Origin: an uncultured Rhizobium sp.
GTDB taxonomy: Bacteria > Pseudomonadota > Alphaproteobacteria > Rhizobiales > Rhizobiaceae
Assembly (NCBI GenBank): GCA_945952415.1
Contig: CAMFIF010000023.1
Span: 1 to 54,167, forward strand
Length of the DNA stretch: 54,167 nt
Direction of reading: 5' to 3'
The notes under the pieces were generated by a model. That model was not told the origin of the DNA, searched no databases, and worked only from the letters and a program-made list of their open reading frames with translations. A program made the translations under genes and the position numbers. Positions 24,012-31,892 of the stretch are shown here, piece by piece. Numbering within the stretch: position 1 is the stretch's first letter; each line of letters opens with the position of its first letter.

Positions 24012-25103
24012 TCAGGCCAGCACGGAAGCCAGGGGCGTCGCCTCGCGGGTCTTCAGCATGTGATTTTCGGCGATACGCCAGGTGATTTCATCGAGCGCTG
24101 CCTCGTTTTCCGAGATGATCCGCTCGCCATCCGCCATCAGAGCCGCGATGTTGCGGGGCGTGAGATCATCGACCGCCACGCTGCCGGCGGAGAGCGCACC
24201 ATTCAGCCGGTAATAGTTCAGCATGCCCCGGTTCTGGGCCGTCAGGCGGGTCGAGATGCCGTCGAAGCTGGTCATGTCCCGGTTGATGAGGCTGTTCAGC
24301 ATCTGCGCCGCCGGGCATTCGAGCTGGTGGGCAACGCTGACCAGCTGGGGGGTGACCGAGGCCAGGTCCTGGCCGTGATTGCCGGCATTCAGCGCATCGA
24401 AATAGGGAAGCGGCCGGCGGTCGAGCCCGGCACCGAGCGATATGACCATAACCTGGGAGCCCGGCCGCGTCCAGCGGATGCGGCTCGCCTCGGCATAGGC
24501 GCAGAGCGTGGGGTCGGAGGCCATGGCGCCGCCGGTGAAGAAGGGCAGCAGCGGCGTGCCGCGCGGGCGGCTTTTTGCCAGATTTTCCACCATGGCGGGT
24601 GCGAAAATCTCCGGCATGGCGCAGGTGCCGCGCAGACCCTGCCACACGTAGAAATTGGAGAAGCCGCCTTCCAGATTGGAGAACACCACGGCGCGGCGAT
24701 TCAGCATGTCATAGGCGGGAATGAGAATGCCCGATTTCGCCGCGGCAAAGGTGGTGGTCTCCCCGAATCGCAGCTTCAGGTTCTCCTCGAAGGCATTGGC
24801 GCTATAGGGCCCGTTGCCCGCTGCCGGCATGCGGCTGCGGTCGAAGACGAAATCATGGTGGAAGCGCAGCATTTCCAGGATCTCGTCGGCAGTGCTTTCC
24901 GCGTGATCCGCCGCATAGGGCTTGGAGAAGCACAGGCCCGCGGCCATGACGGCGGCGAGACCCGTTCCCGCAAAGAGATCCACATAGGAGTTCAGCGGTT
25001 CGGTGCAGCCCGCACGGTGAAGGCGTTTCTCGAGTTCCCTCAGCAAAAGGGCCGAAATGATGGAGCGAATGCCGCCATTATCGAGAGACAGGATGACCTT
25101 CAT
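24012..25103 (-). CDS. Patatin-like protein without catalytic dyad
   Basis: A 363-residue patatin-fold protein. The oxyanion-hole motif DGGGxRG appears as LDNGGIRS (residues 7-14). At the nucleophile elbow, where active members read GTSTG, this protein reads DLFAGTGLAAVMAAGL, giving glycine for the serine. The usual DGG/DGA motif with the catalytic aspartate reads FFTGGAMASDPT, with threonine for the aspartate. The rest of the fold is well kept, so this is probably not a lipase but a binding or regulatory protein derived from one. No bacterial defence partners (CD-NTase, effector) are adjacent, so a CapV-like role is not supported. Single gene. Confidence 0.85.
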   Translation of the reverse strand: MKVILSLDNGGIRSIISALLLRELEKRLHRAGCTEPLNSYVDLFAGTGLAAVMAAGLCFSKPYAADHAESTADEILEMLRFHHDFVFDRSRMPAAGNGPYSANAFEENLKLRFGETTTFAAAKSGILIPAYDMLNRRAVVFSNLEGGFSNFYVWQGLRGTCAMPEIFAPAMVENLAKSRPRGTPLLPFFTGGAMASDPTLCAYAEASRIRWTRPGSQVMVISLGAGLDRRPLPYFDALNAGNHGQDLASVTPQLVSVAHQLECPAAQMLNSLINRDMTSFDGISTRLTAQNRGMLNYYRLNGALSAGSVAVDDLTPRNIAALMADGERIISENEAALDEITWRIAENHMLKTREATPLASVLA

Positions 25104-25205
25104 GCGATTTGATATCCCTTCTAACGGTTTTTCGTGATAAAATTCTTACCCTCTAAATTATCAAACATGGGATAGGGTGCACAAGGGGGCATCCGGTTAA
25201 CATAC

Positions 25206-26246
25206 TTAAAATTTTGTGATCACCGAAATTCCCGTATCGGTTGATCGGTCCAGCGTGGTCAGCAGGGGGACGGCCTCTTCCAGGCTGACTTCCCGGCCGA
25301 TCAGCCGGGAGGGCGACAGACGCCCGCCGGTGATCATGGCCAGCATGTCCTCATAGCGCCAGGCCTGCATGCCGTGGCTGCCATAGATTTCCAGTTCATG
25401 GGCGATGACCTGGCCCATGGGAATGGCGGGTGCGGCATGGTGGCCCAGCATCAGTCCAACCTGCACATGGCGACCGCGGCGGCGCAGGTTCCGGATGGAA
25501 TTGCAGCAGGTGGCCGTATGGCCGAGCGCATCAAGCGAGACATGGGCGCCACCGCCCGTGACCTCGCGCACCGCCTCCACCACATCCGCTGCGGTGGCGC
25601 CATTGATGGTCACGGTGGCGCCTGCCTCGCGGGCGCGCTCCAGCTTGTCGTCGGCAATGTCGATCGCCACCACATTGGCGCCGAGTGCCGAGGCGATCAT
25701 GATGGCGGAAAGCCCGACCCCGCCCGAACCGTGAACCGCCACCCATTCGCCGCCCTTCACGCGTGCCTGATCGGCCACCGCCCGGAAGGCGGTCGCAAAG
25801 CGGCAGCCAAGGCTTGCGGCGGTGGCATAATCGATCTCGTCCGGCAGGCGCACCAGATTGGTATCCGCATAGGCAATCGCCACATATTCGGCGAAGGAGC
25901 CCCAGTGGGTGAAGCCCGGCTGGAACTGGTCCGGGCAGACCTGATGGTTGCCGGAATGGCATTCGCTGCAGCGCCCGCAGCCGGAAACGAAGGGCACGGT
26001 CACCCGGTCGCCCAGCCGGTAGCGCATGACATTCTTGCCCTTGGCGACGATGCGGCCGGCCAGCTCGTGGCCGGGTACATGGGGCAGGGTGATATCGGGA
26101 TCATGCCCCATCCAGCCGTGCCAGTCGGACCGGCAAAGCCCGGTCGCCTCCACCTTGATCACCACGCCATCGTCCGTGGGCTCCGGGTCCGGAAGGATGC
26201 GGATCTCGGGGGTCTGGCCGAAGGCCTCGTAATACATGGCTTTCAT
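25206..26246 (-). CDS. Zinc-dependent alcohol dehydrogenase
   Basis: A 346-residue medium-chain dehydrogenase. Catalytic zinc ligands: the cysteine in [10 protein letters not shown] and GHE in [10 protein letters not shown]; structural zinc in [15 protein letters not shown]; the Rossmann motif [12 protein letters not shown] with a GxGxxG-like turn, and [12 protein letters not shown] binding NAD. The ATG at 26244-26246 follows GAGGAA by 6 nt; the upstream start at 26282 is less likely. It stands alone, with 101 bp of AT-rich sequence to the patatin gene and 123 bp to the lipoprotein gene. Substrate unassigned. Confidence 0.92.
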   Translation of the reverse strand: MKAMYYEAFGQTPEIRILPDPEPTDDGVVIKVEATGLCRSDWHGWMGHDPDITLPHVPGHELAGRIVAKGKNVMRYRLGDRVTVPFVSGCGRCSECHSGNHQVCPDQFQPGFTHWGSFAEYVAIAYADTNLVRLPDEIDYATAASLGCRFATAFRAVADQARVKGGEWVAVHGSGGVGLSAIMIASALGANVVAIDIADDKLERAREAGATVTINGATAADVVEAVREVTGGGAHVSLDALGHTATCCNSIRNLRRRGRHVQVGLMLGHHAAPAIPMGQVIAHELEIYGSHGMQAWRYEDMLAMITGGRLSPSRLIGREVSLEEAVPLLTTLDRSTDTGISVITKF

Positions 26247-26369
26247 GGTCGCTTCCTCTGCTTGCTCGGCTGAGATTGGCATGGGCCTCTTGTCGCTTGA
26301 AGCGTCAGGCCTGCCATTTCCTGTCGCAAAGGGAACAGCCCGTCGCGGCTCTGCCGGCGCGCCGATTGG

Positions 26370-26702
26370 CTAGCGGGCGATCTTCAGGAGATCGGGGCCG
26401 AGTTCGCTCCCCACCTCCGCCTTTTGCGTCTGCTTGTCGTAGACGCAGATATGGGAGGCGGTGCCACCCGCCTTCAGCTTGCCGGTGACGATGGCAAGGC
26501 CGAAGCGTTCGCTGCCATAGGGATCGACGATGACGCGGGGCTTCACATAGGTGCCGGTGACGGCCGCCTTGCAGGCCTTTTCGACATTCCTGGCGAAATC
26601 GGCCCAGGCGCCGTCGGAAGAGGCAAGGGCCGGAGTGGTGGCGCAGGCGGCGAGGCCGAGAAGGGCAAGGCCTGCGGCCTTCAGCGATGGGGAGAATGGC
26701 AT
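26370..26702 (-). CDS. Small putative lipoprotein/periplasmic protein
   Basis: A 110-residue exported protein. Residues 1-20 form a signal with a lipobox (LGLAAC, cysteine 20); cleavage by signal peptidase I after TTPALA is the alternative. The mature part contains two cysteines (KACKAAVTG and ASHICVYDK) that could form a disulfide and a conserved-looking VDPYGSERFGLAIV stretch. The family is not recognised. Its promoter is shared in the 229-bp gap with the divergent sodB gene; no clear operator was seen there. Confidence 0.75.
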   Translation of the reverse strand: MPFSPSLKAAGLALLGLAACATTPALASSDGAWADFARNVEKACKAAVTGTYVKPRVIVDPYGSERFGLAIVTGKLKAGGTASHICVYDKQTQKAEVGSELGPDLLKIAR

Positions 26703-26757
26703 GGCTTTTCCTTTTGGTCGATGGTCAGGTGATGAAATGGATGCGCCGCCTATCAGG

Positions 26758-27912
26758 TCACGGGGCCTGGACAGCGTCAAGCACACCGGACAGGAAGCGT
26801 TGCCCGTGGAAAGCGTGACGCGCAATACCGGGATTTTGACGTTTGGAAGGTTGCCTCCCAGCCGTTCCGCACCTATGTTCCGGCATCGCAAGATGCCTCT
26901 TTAACGCATCCCGTTGCCAAAGGAGAAAACCATGGCCTTCGAATTGCCCGAACTTCCCTATGATTACGATGCGCTCGCTCCCTTCATGTCGCGCGAGACC
27001 CTCGAATATCACCACGACAAGCACCACAAGGCTTACGTGGACAATGGCAACAAGCTTGCTGCGGAAGCCGGAATGGACGGTCTGTCGCTCGAGGAGATCG
27101 TGAAGCAGTCCTATGGCAAGAATGCCGGTCTCTTCAACAATGCGGGCCAGCACTACAACCACATCCACTTCTGGAAGTGGATGAAGAAGGGCGGCGGCGG
27201 CAACAAGCTGCCGGGCAAGCTGGAAGCGGCAATCAATTCCGATCTCGGCGGCTTTGACAAGTTCCGCGCCGATTTCATCGCTGCCGGTACGACCCAGTTC
27301 GGCTCCGGCTGGGCCTGGCTGTCCGTCAAGAACGGCAAGCTCGAAATCTCCAAGACCCCGAACGGCGAAAACCCGCTGGTCCACGGCGCCTCGCCGATCC
27401 TCGGCGTCGATGTCTGGGAGCATTCCTACTATATCGATTACCGCAATGCCCGCCCGAAATATCTGGAAGCCTTCGTCGACAGCCTGATCAACTGGGATTA
27501 CGTGCTGGAAATGTACGAAGCCGCTGCCAAGTAAGCGCAGCGTCGCGAGAAACGGACAAGGACCGGCGGCCTCGGCTGCCGGTTTTTTTATGGGGGGTGG
27601 CGGCCAGGTGCCGGTAAATCGCCCGTTATAGAGAATGCGCAGGATGACGATCTTTTCGTCCAGCACCTGGAAGGCAATCGTTGCCTGCCGTCTGTAGCCC
27701 ACGATGCGCAGGCCGGCTGCCAGATCTGGCCGCTGCATGCCGCGTTCCGGGAAAAGCGTGAAATCGGAGCAATAACGGACAAGCTGCTCAACCAGCCTGA
27801 AGGCCGTTTTGCTGCCGGCCCGGCTTGCGACGAAGTCGTGGATCGTTATTAGATCGTCTTCAGCGGCCGGATCGAAAATGACGGCTCGCTGTTCAGGGTT
27901 TTGCGGTGCCAT
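26758..27912 (-). CDS. RelE/ParE-family toxin-like gene without a nearby stop codon
   Basis: The first ~110 residues (from the ATG at 27910-27912) have the ParE pattern: VIFDPAAEDDLITIHDFV, SAFRLVEQL-like helices and the final strand pair IVGYRRQATIAFQVLDEKIVILRILYNGR. A normal toxin would stop near 27580, but no in-frame stop occurs there; the frame runs on antisense through the sodB terminator and all of sodB to 26758. Residues after about 110 are thus only a shadow of sodB. It is either decayed or carries a long non-native tail. A stop lies in a neighbouring frame at 27588, so a single-base change could explain it. Confidence 0.5.
   Translation of the reverse strand: MAPQNPEQRAVIFDPAAEDDLITIHDFVASRAGSKTAFRLVEQLVRYCSDFTLFPERGMQRPDLAAGLRIVGYRRQATIAFQVLDEKIVILRILYNGRFTGTWPPPPIKKPAAEAAGPCPFLATLRLLGSGFVHFQHVIPVDQAVDEGFQIFRAGIAVIDIVGMLPDIDAEDRRGAVDQRVFAVRGLGDFELAVLDGQPGPAGAELGRTGSDEIGAELVKAAEIGIDCRFQLARQLVAAAALLHPLPEVDVVVVLARIVEETGILAIGLLHDLLERQTVHSGFRSKLVAIVHVSLVVLVVVIFEGLARHEGSERIVIIGKFGQFEGHGFLLWQRDALKRHLAMPEHRCGTAGRQPSKRQNPGIARHAFHGQRFLSGVLDAVQAP
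26932..27534 (+). CDS. sodB: Superoxide dismutase (Fe/Mn)
   Basis: A 200-residue cytosolic superoxide dismutase converting superoxide to oxygen and hydrogen peroxide. Metal ligands H27 (EYHHDKHHK), H77 (NHIHFW), D160 and H164 (DVWEHSYYIDY). Q73 in NNAGQHYNH is the pattern of iron-type enzymes, so the sodB symbol is used, but manganese or cambialistic use cannot be excluded. The ATG at 26932 follows AAAGGAG by 6 nt. Own terminator. The whole gene is covered on the other strand by the open frame of the ParE-like gene. Confidence 0.95.
   Translation: MAFELPELPYDYDALAPFMSRETLEYHHDKHHKAYVDNGNKLAAEAGMDGLSLEEIVKQSYGKNAGLFNNAGQHYNHIHFWKWMKKGGGGNKLPGKLEAAINSDLGGFDKFRADFIAAGTTQFGSGWAWLSVKNGKLEISKTPNGENPLVHGASPILGVDVWEHSYYIDYRNARPKYLEAFVDSLINWDYVLEMYEAAAK
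27563..27589 (+). terminator. Terminator of sodB
   Basis: CCGGCGGC (27563-27570), loop CTCG, GCTGCCGG (27575-27582) with one wobble and a 7-nt T-run, 28 nt after the stop. It overlaps the 3' region of the ParE-like gene on the opposite strand. Confidence 0.88.
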
Positions 27913-27979
27913 GTGCCATGATGGAAAAAGTGCTGGAATATGTTGCGCGAGATGCAAATATATCCTTAGAGGATTAGCC

Positions 27980-28207
27980 ATGTCTAAATTCATCATCGCT
28001 TCAGAGGAAAAACACCCCGTGGCGGCGGATTACGCGGATGCGCCGGGACCGCAATTTGGCGGGATAACGACGGAGAACTGGCTGAAGGATGAGGTCCTTC
28101 CCGTGATCGAGGCGCGCAGGGTCGACCCCGGCCGCGGGCGAACGCCCGAGCAGGTTCTCGAGCGCCTTTCTCTCCATACCAGGGAGGCGGCCGAGCTTCG
28201 GCGCTAA
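27980..28207 (+). CDS. Small protein with antitoxin-like C-terminal half
   Basis: A 75-residue protein with a good ribosome site (AGAGGA, 6 nt) before the ATG at 27980. Its second half (ENWLKDEVLPVIEARRVDP with EQVLERL following) resembles the C-terminal part of ParD/RelB-type antitoxins, where a WL-DEV-P-DP-EQV pattern is common. The N-terminal half does not look like a ribbon-helix-helix. It is divergent from the ParE-like toxin gene, 67 bp apart, an unusual order for a toxin-antitoxin pair. Function is uncertain; a fortuitous neighbour is possible. Confidence 0.55.
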   Translation: MSKFIIASEEKHPVAADYADAPGPQFGGITTENWLKDEVLPVIEARRVDPGRGRTPEQVLERLSLHTREAAELRR

Positions 28208-28334
28208 GTGCCTTTACGGCCCCACCCATCAACCCCGCGCATAGCAATCATGAAATCATTTCATCCTTGCTCGCCTGTTGTTCGTTCACGTTTTGTGCCA
28301 GAACGGATTCTCCAAGGGAGCGAGGGCATCCATC

Positions 28335-28979
28335 ATGAGTTACGCGGCCAATCTGTGGCTATTCTTCGTCCTGCTGTTCGGGATCATCATCGTCCCCGGT
28401 ATGGATTCCCTCTTCGTGCTTGCCAACGGGCTCAATGGCGGGCGGCGGGCCGGCATGGCGGCGGTGGCCGGGATCGTCCTGGGCGGGGTCTTTCATTCCG
28501 TCTATGGTGTCTTCGGTGCCGGGCTGATCGCGGCGCGGCTGCCTATGGTCTATATCCTGATGCTCATCGGGGGCGGGGGCTACATGCTCTATATCGGCTA
28601 TACGCTGATCCGCAGCTCGATCCGCATCGACCATGTGCCGGACGCGCTGGTGACGCGGCGCGGCTGGTTGGCGATCTTCCGGCAGGGCATGGTCACGTGC
28701 CTCCTCAATCCCAAGGCCTATCTCTTCACCCTGGCGGTGTTCCCGCAATATATCCGGCCGGATTACGGGCCGCTCTGGCGGCAGGCTGTGGTGATGGGGC
28801 TGATGGTGGCCGGCACGCAGTTCGGTGTGTATGGCGCGCTGGCGGTGGCGGCGGGAAAGGCACGGTCCCTTCTCCTGGGAAAGCCCCAGGCCACGGTCTG
28901 GACCGGGCGTATTGCCGGCGGCGTCCTGATCGTGGTCACGCTCCTGACCTTGTGGAATGGCCTGAGCGGTCACCTTTAA
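28335..28979 (+). CDS. LysE-family amino acid exporter
   Basis: A 214-residue inner-membrane protein with about six hydrophobic segments and the early LysE/RhtB motif VPGMDSLFVLANGL (consensus PGP-x-x-x). CLLNPKAYLFTLAVFPQYI is the second typical segment. Exports small amino acids or homoserine-lactone-like compounds in its family; the substrate is unknown here. The start at ATG 28335 follows GAGGGC; the frame opening at 28278 is not supported. Single gene. Confidence 0.9.
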   Translation: MSYAANLWLFFVLLFGIIIVPGMDSLFVLANGLNGGRRAGMAAVAGIVLGGVFHSVYGVFGAGLIAARLPMVYILMLIGGGGYMLYIGYTLIRSSIRIDHVPDALVTRRGWLAIFRQGMVTCLLNPKAYLFTLAVFPQYIRPDYGPLWRQAVVMGLMVAGTQFGVYGALAVAAGKARSLLLGKPQATVWTGRIAGGVLIVVTLLTLWNGLSGHL

Positions 28980-29067
28980 GGCGGAATTCTCCATCTGCGG
29001 CGCGGGCGAGGTTGACAATCATGCCGAAGCCAATAGCGTTCACCGCCTTTCCAGAGGAACGATTTTC

Positions 29068-30330
29068 ATGAGCCCTTCCGTACCGCAGCGCCGCTCGCCG
29101 GCCTTCATCTTCATTTTCCTCACCGTGCTTCTCGACATGCTGTCGATCGGCATCATCATCCCCGTGCTGCCGAAGCTGATCCTTCATTTCACCGGCGGCG
29201 AGTTCAAGCGCGCGGCGGAAATGCTGGGCATCTTCATGTCCGTATGGGCGCTCATGCAATTCATCGCCTCGCCGGTCATCGGGGCGCTGTCGGATCGGTT
29301 CGGCCGGCGACCGGTGATCCTCGCTTCCAATCTCGGGCTCGGGCTCGATTATCTGCTGATGGCGCTTGCGCCGGCGCTCTGGGTACTCTTTGTCGGGCGC
29401 GTGCTGGCGGGCATCTTCTCCGCGACGGTTTCGGCGGCGCAGGCCTATATCGCCGATATCACCGCGCCAGAGAAGCGTGCCGGCGCCTTCGGCATGCTGG
29501 GCGCCGCCTTCGGCCTCGGCTTCGTGCTCGGCCCGGCGGTGGGCGGCATCCTCGGCCATTATGATCTTCGGCTGCCCTTCTTTGCCGCCGCCGGGATGAG
29601 CCTCGCCAATTTCCTCTACGGCTTTTTCGTCCTGCCGGAATCGCTGAAGCCCGAGCTTCGGGCGCCCTTCCGCCTGCGCTCGGTCAATCCCGCCACCACG
29701 CTCTCGCTTCTGCGACGGACGCCGGAGCTGAGGCGGCTCGGCGTGATCACCTTTCTGCTGATGCTGGCCCATCAGGTGCTGCCGGCCTGCGCCGTGCTTT
29801 ACATGGGGCTTCGCTATGGCTGGCAGGAGCGGGAAGTGGGGTTCCTGCTCGCCGGCGTCGGCGTGGCGGGCATGATCGTCCAGGGCGGGCTCGTGCGCCC
29901 CGTCGTCAAGGCGCTCGGGGAAAAGCGGGCGATGATCCTCGGGCTCGCGGCGGGTGCGGCGGGCTTTGCGCTCTATGGCTGGGCGCCGACGGGCGTGTTC
30001 TTCATGGTCGGCGTGCCGGTCATGGCACTCTGGGGCTTTGCCCAGCCCTCCGTCACCGCGCTGATGACGCGGGAAGTCTCGCCTGAGGAGCAGGGCCGTC
30101 TCCAGGGGGCGAGCGCCAGCATTGGCGGGCTCTCCGGCATGGTGGGCCCCTGGGTCTTCGCCTATTGCTTTGCCTATGCGGTCGATCCGCAGAATGGTCT
30201 GAACCTGCCGGGTCTGCCCTTCTATCTGGCGACGGCGCTGATGCTGATCGGCCTCTTCGCCGCGCTTGGCGTCAGGGCCGCGGCGGGCCCGGGATCGCGC
30301 CTCGCCCCGCAGGGAACGGCGGCCGAATGA
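29068..30330 (+). CDS. MFS transporter, TetA (TCR) type
   Basis: A 420-residue, 12-segment major facilitator transporter. Motif A is SPVIGALSDRFGRRPVI after the second segment; LLDMLSIGIIIPVLPKLI and GAAFGLGFVLGPAVGG (motif C-like) place it in the TCR/Tet drug-proton antiporter subfamily close to TetA(A)/(C). Many chromosomal members in rhizobia do not give tetracycline resistance, and no tetR gene is adjacent, so the substrate is uncertain. The ATG at 29068 follows AGAGGAAC. The reverse-strand open frame opposite it is a shadow. Confidence 0.88.
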   Translation: MSPSVPQRRSPAFIFIFLTVLLDMLSIGIIIPVLPKLILHFTGGEFKRAAEMLGIFMSVWALMQFIASPVIGALSDRFGRRPVILASNLGLGLDYLLMALAPALWVLFVGRVLAGIFSATVSAAQAYIADITAPEKRAGAFGMLGAAFGLGFVLGPAVGGILGHYDLRLPFFAAAGMSLANFLYGFFVLPESLKPELRAPFRLRSVNPATTLSLLRRTPELRRLGVITFLLMLAHQVLPACAVLYMGLRYGWQEREVGFLLAGVGVAGMIVQGGLVRPVVKALGEKRAMILGLAAGAAGFALYGWAPTGVFFMVGVPVMALWGFAQPSVTALMTREVSPEEQGRLQGASASIGGLSGMVGPWVFAYCFAYAVDPQNGLNLPGLPFYLATALMLIGLFAALGVRAAAGPGSRLAPQGTAAE

Positions 30331-30333
30331 GCG

Positions 30334-30376
30334 GTCACGAAGGCGTGAGGCCGCCATGCCCTCACGCCTTCGTGAC
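30334..30376. other. Long perfect hairpin after the MFS gene
   Basis: GTCACGAAGGCGTGAGG (30334-30350) and CCTCACGCCTTCGTGAC (30360-30376) form a perfect 17-bp stem with a 9-nt loop, 3 nt after the stop codon. No T-run follows. It may be a Rho-assisted terminator, an mRNA stabiliser or a protein-binding site. Confidence 0.65.
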
Positions 30377-30467
30377 TTCAAGGCCGGAGCGAAGCTTGCC
30401 ATCATGCTCGCCGTAACGAAGGACGGGCGGAGATGGATTCGCCCGGGCCGACCGAGGAGAGGACCCC

Positions 30468-30911
30468 ATGAAACTGAAAACCGTTATGGCCGCTGCCATT
30501 GCCCTGAACATGGTCGGCGTTGCCGCCGCCAGCGCCGCCGAACCGCAGGAAGTGCGCAAGGAGATGATGGAAAAGATCGGCAAGGCCATGGGCGGCCTCG
30601 TCGGCATCGTCAAGGGCAAGACGGCCTATGACGCCGCGGTCGTGAAGACCTCGCTGACGACGATTTCCGAAACGATCAAGGGTTTCCCGGACCAGTTCCC
30701 CAAGGGATCCGAGACCGGCCACAAGACCGAGGCTTCCCCGAAGATCTGGGAAAACTTCGATGACTTCAAGGCGAAGGCCGCCAAGCTCGGCTCCGATGCG
30801 GATACGCTGCTTGCCGCACTTCCGGCCGATCAGGCCGCCGTGGGTGCTGCCGTCAAGACGCTCGGCGCCGATTGCGGGGCCTGTCACGAGACCTATCGCC
30901 TGAAGGATTGA
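30468..30911 (+). CDS. Cytochrome c' (periplasmic)
   Basis: A 147-residue exported four-helix cytochrome c' with a signal peptide of about 23 residues (VMAAAIALNMVGVAAASA) and the haem-binding CGACH motif at 136-140, near the C-terminus as in the family. Cytochromes c' bind nitric oxide and may detoxify it. It lies 66 bp before a dihaem cytochrome c gene, with a terminator-like hairpin between them. The ATG at 30468 follows GAGGAGAGG-like sequence. Confidence 0.92.
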   Translation: MKLKTVMAAAIALNMVGVAAASAAEPQEVRKEMMEKIGKAMGGLVGIVKGKTAYDAAVVKTSLTTISETIKGFPDQFPKGSETGHKTEASPKIWENFDDFKAKAAKLGSDADTLLAALPADQAAVGAAVKTLGADCGACHETYRLKD

Positions 30912-30933
30912 GGACCCGTCCGGGAGGATGGAT

Positions 30934-30958
30934 GCCGGCCCCCCGTGGGCCGGCTTTT
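30934..30958 (+). terminator. Intrinsic terminator/attenuating hairpin between cytochrome genes
   Basis: GCCGGCCC (30934-30941), loop CCCGT, GGGCCGGC (30947-30954), TTTT. It lies 23 nt after the cytochrome c' stop and 20 nt before the next start, so it may limit read-through rather than stop it wholly. Confidence 0.75.
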
Positions 30959-30977
30959 CGGCGTGAAAGGGAGAGCC

Positions 30978-31892
30978 ATGGCTTCGCTTCTTGGAAAACT
31001 GGCGCTGGCGGGCATTGCCGCGGCTGCTACGGGACTGGGGATCTTCCTGCTCGTCACGGAGCCGAAGCCTGTACCGGAAACGATCTTTGCCGATCTCGGC
31101 GCGCCCGATATGGCGAATGGCGAACATATTTTCTGGGCAGGCGGCTGCGTAAGCTGCCATGCGCCGAAGGGCGCTTCCGACAAGGGCGATCTGACGCTGT
31201 CGGGCGGCGCCCCGCTTTCGACCCCTTTCGGAACCTTTTACCCGCCCAATATCTCTCCCGACGAAAAGGCCGGTATCGGCGGCTGGACGCTTGCCCAGTT
31301 CGGCAATGCCATGCTTCGCGGGATCGATGACGAAGGGCATCACCTTTATCCCTCCTTTCCCTATGGCTCCTACAGCCGCATGAAGCCCGCGGATATCCGC
31401 GATCTCTTCGCCTATCTGAAGACGCTGCCGAAAAGCAGTGCGGAGGCGCCCGACCATGCGCTTTCCTTCCCCTTCACGATTCGTCGTCTGCTCGGCGGAT
31501 GGAAGTTTCTCTATCTCGACGACCAGCCGCGCGTGATGCTTGCCAATGCCAGCGATGCGGTGAAGCGCGGCCAGTATCTGGTGGAAGGCCCCGGCCATTG
31601 CGGCGAATGCCACACGCCGCGTAACAGCCTCGGCGGCTTCCAGAGCGCCCTCTGGCTTGCCGGCGGCCCCAATCCGGAAGGCAAGGGCAAGATCCCCAAC
31701 ATTACCCCCGGCGGCGAGATCGGCAGCTGGAGCGAAGCGGATATCGCCGCCTATCTGGAGACGGGCATGACGCCGGAATTCGATTCGGTCGGGGGCACCA
31801 TGGTCGAGGTGCAGAAGAACATGGCGCGCCTGCCGGCCGAGGACCGGGCGGCAATAGCCGCCTATCTGAAGGCCATTCCGGCGGTCAAGTAG
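30978..31892 (+). CDS. Dihaem cytochrome c, membrane-anchored
   Basis: A 304-residue protein with an N-terminal signal anchor (about residues 5-27, GKLALAGIAAAATGLGIFLL) and two c-type haem sites: C57-V-S-C60-H61 and C208-G-E-C211-H212. The two domains look like the cytochrome subunits of alcohol/aldehyde dehydrogenases (YPPNISPDEKAGIGGW, IPNITPGGEIGSW). No partner quinoprotein is adjacent. The ATG at 30978 follows AAAGGGAG. Electron transfer in the periplasm, possibly with the preceding cytochrome c', is inferred. Its 3' end overlaps the convergent DJ-1/PfpI gene by 8 bp. Confidence 0.9.
   Translation: MASLLGKLALAGIAAAATGLGIFLLVTEPKPVPETIFADLGAPDMANGEHIFWAGGCVSCHAPKGASDKGDLTLSGGAPLSTPFGTFYPPNISPDEKAGIGGWTLAQFGNAMLRGIDDEGHHLYPSFPYGSYSRMKPADIRDLFAYLKTLPKSSAEAPDHALSFPFTIRRLLGGWKFLYLDDQPRVMLANASDAVKRGQYLVEGPGHCGECHTPRNSLGGFQSALWLAGGPNPEGKGKIPNITPGGEIGSWSEADIAAYLETGMTPEFDSVGGTMVEVQKNMARLPAEDRAAIAAYLKAIPAVK

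Noticed and set aside
24012..25103. CBASS-type phospholipase effector (CapV)
   Set aside because: No CD-NTase or accessory gene is adjacent and the catalytic Ser and Asp are missing.
29068..30330. Acquired tetracycline resistance gene
   Set aside because: There is no tetR, insertion sequence or change in base composition; chromosomal homologues of this type are common in rhizobia and may have other substrates.
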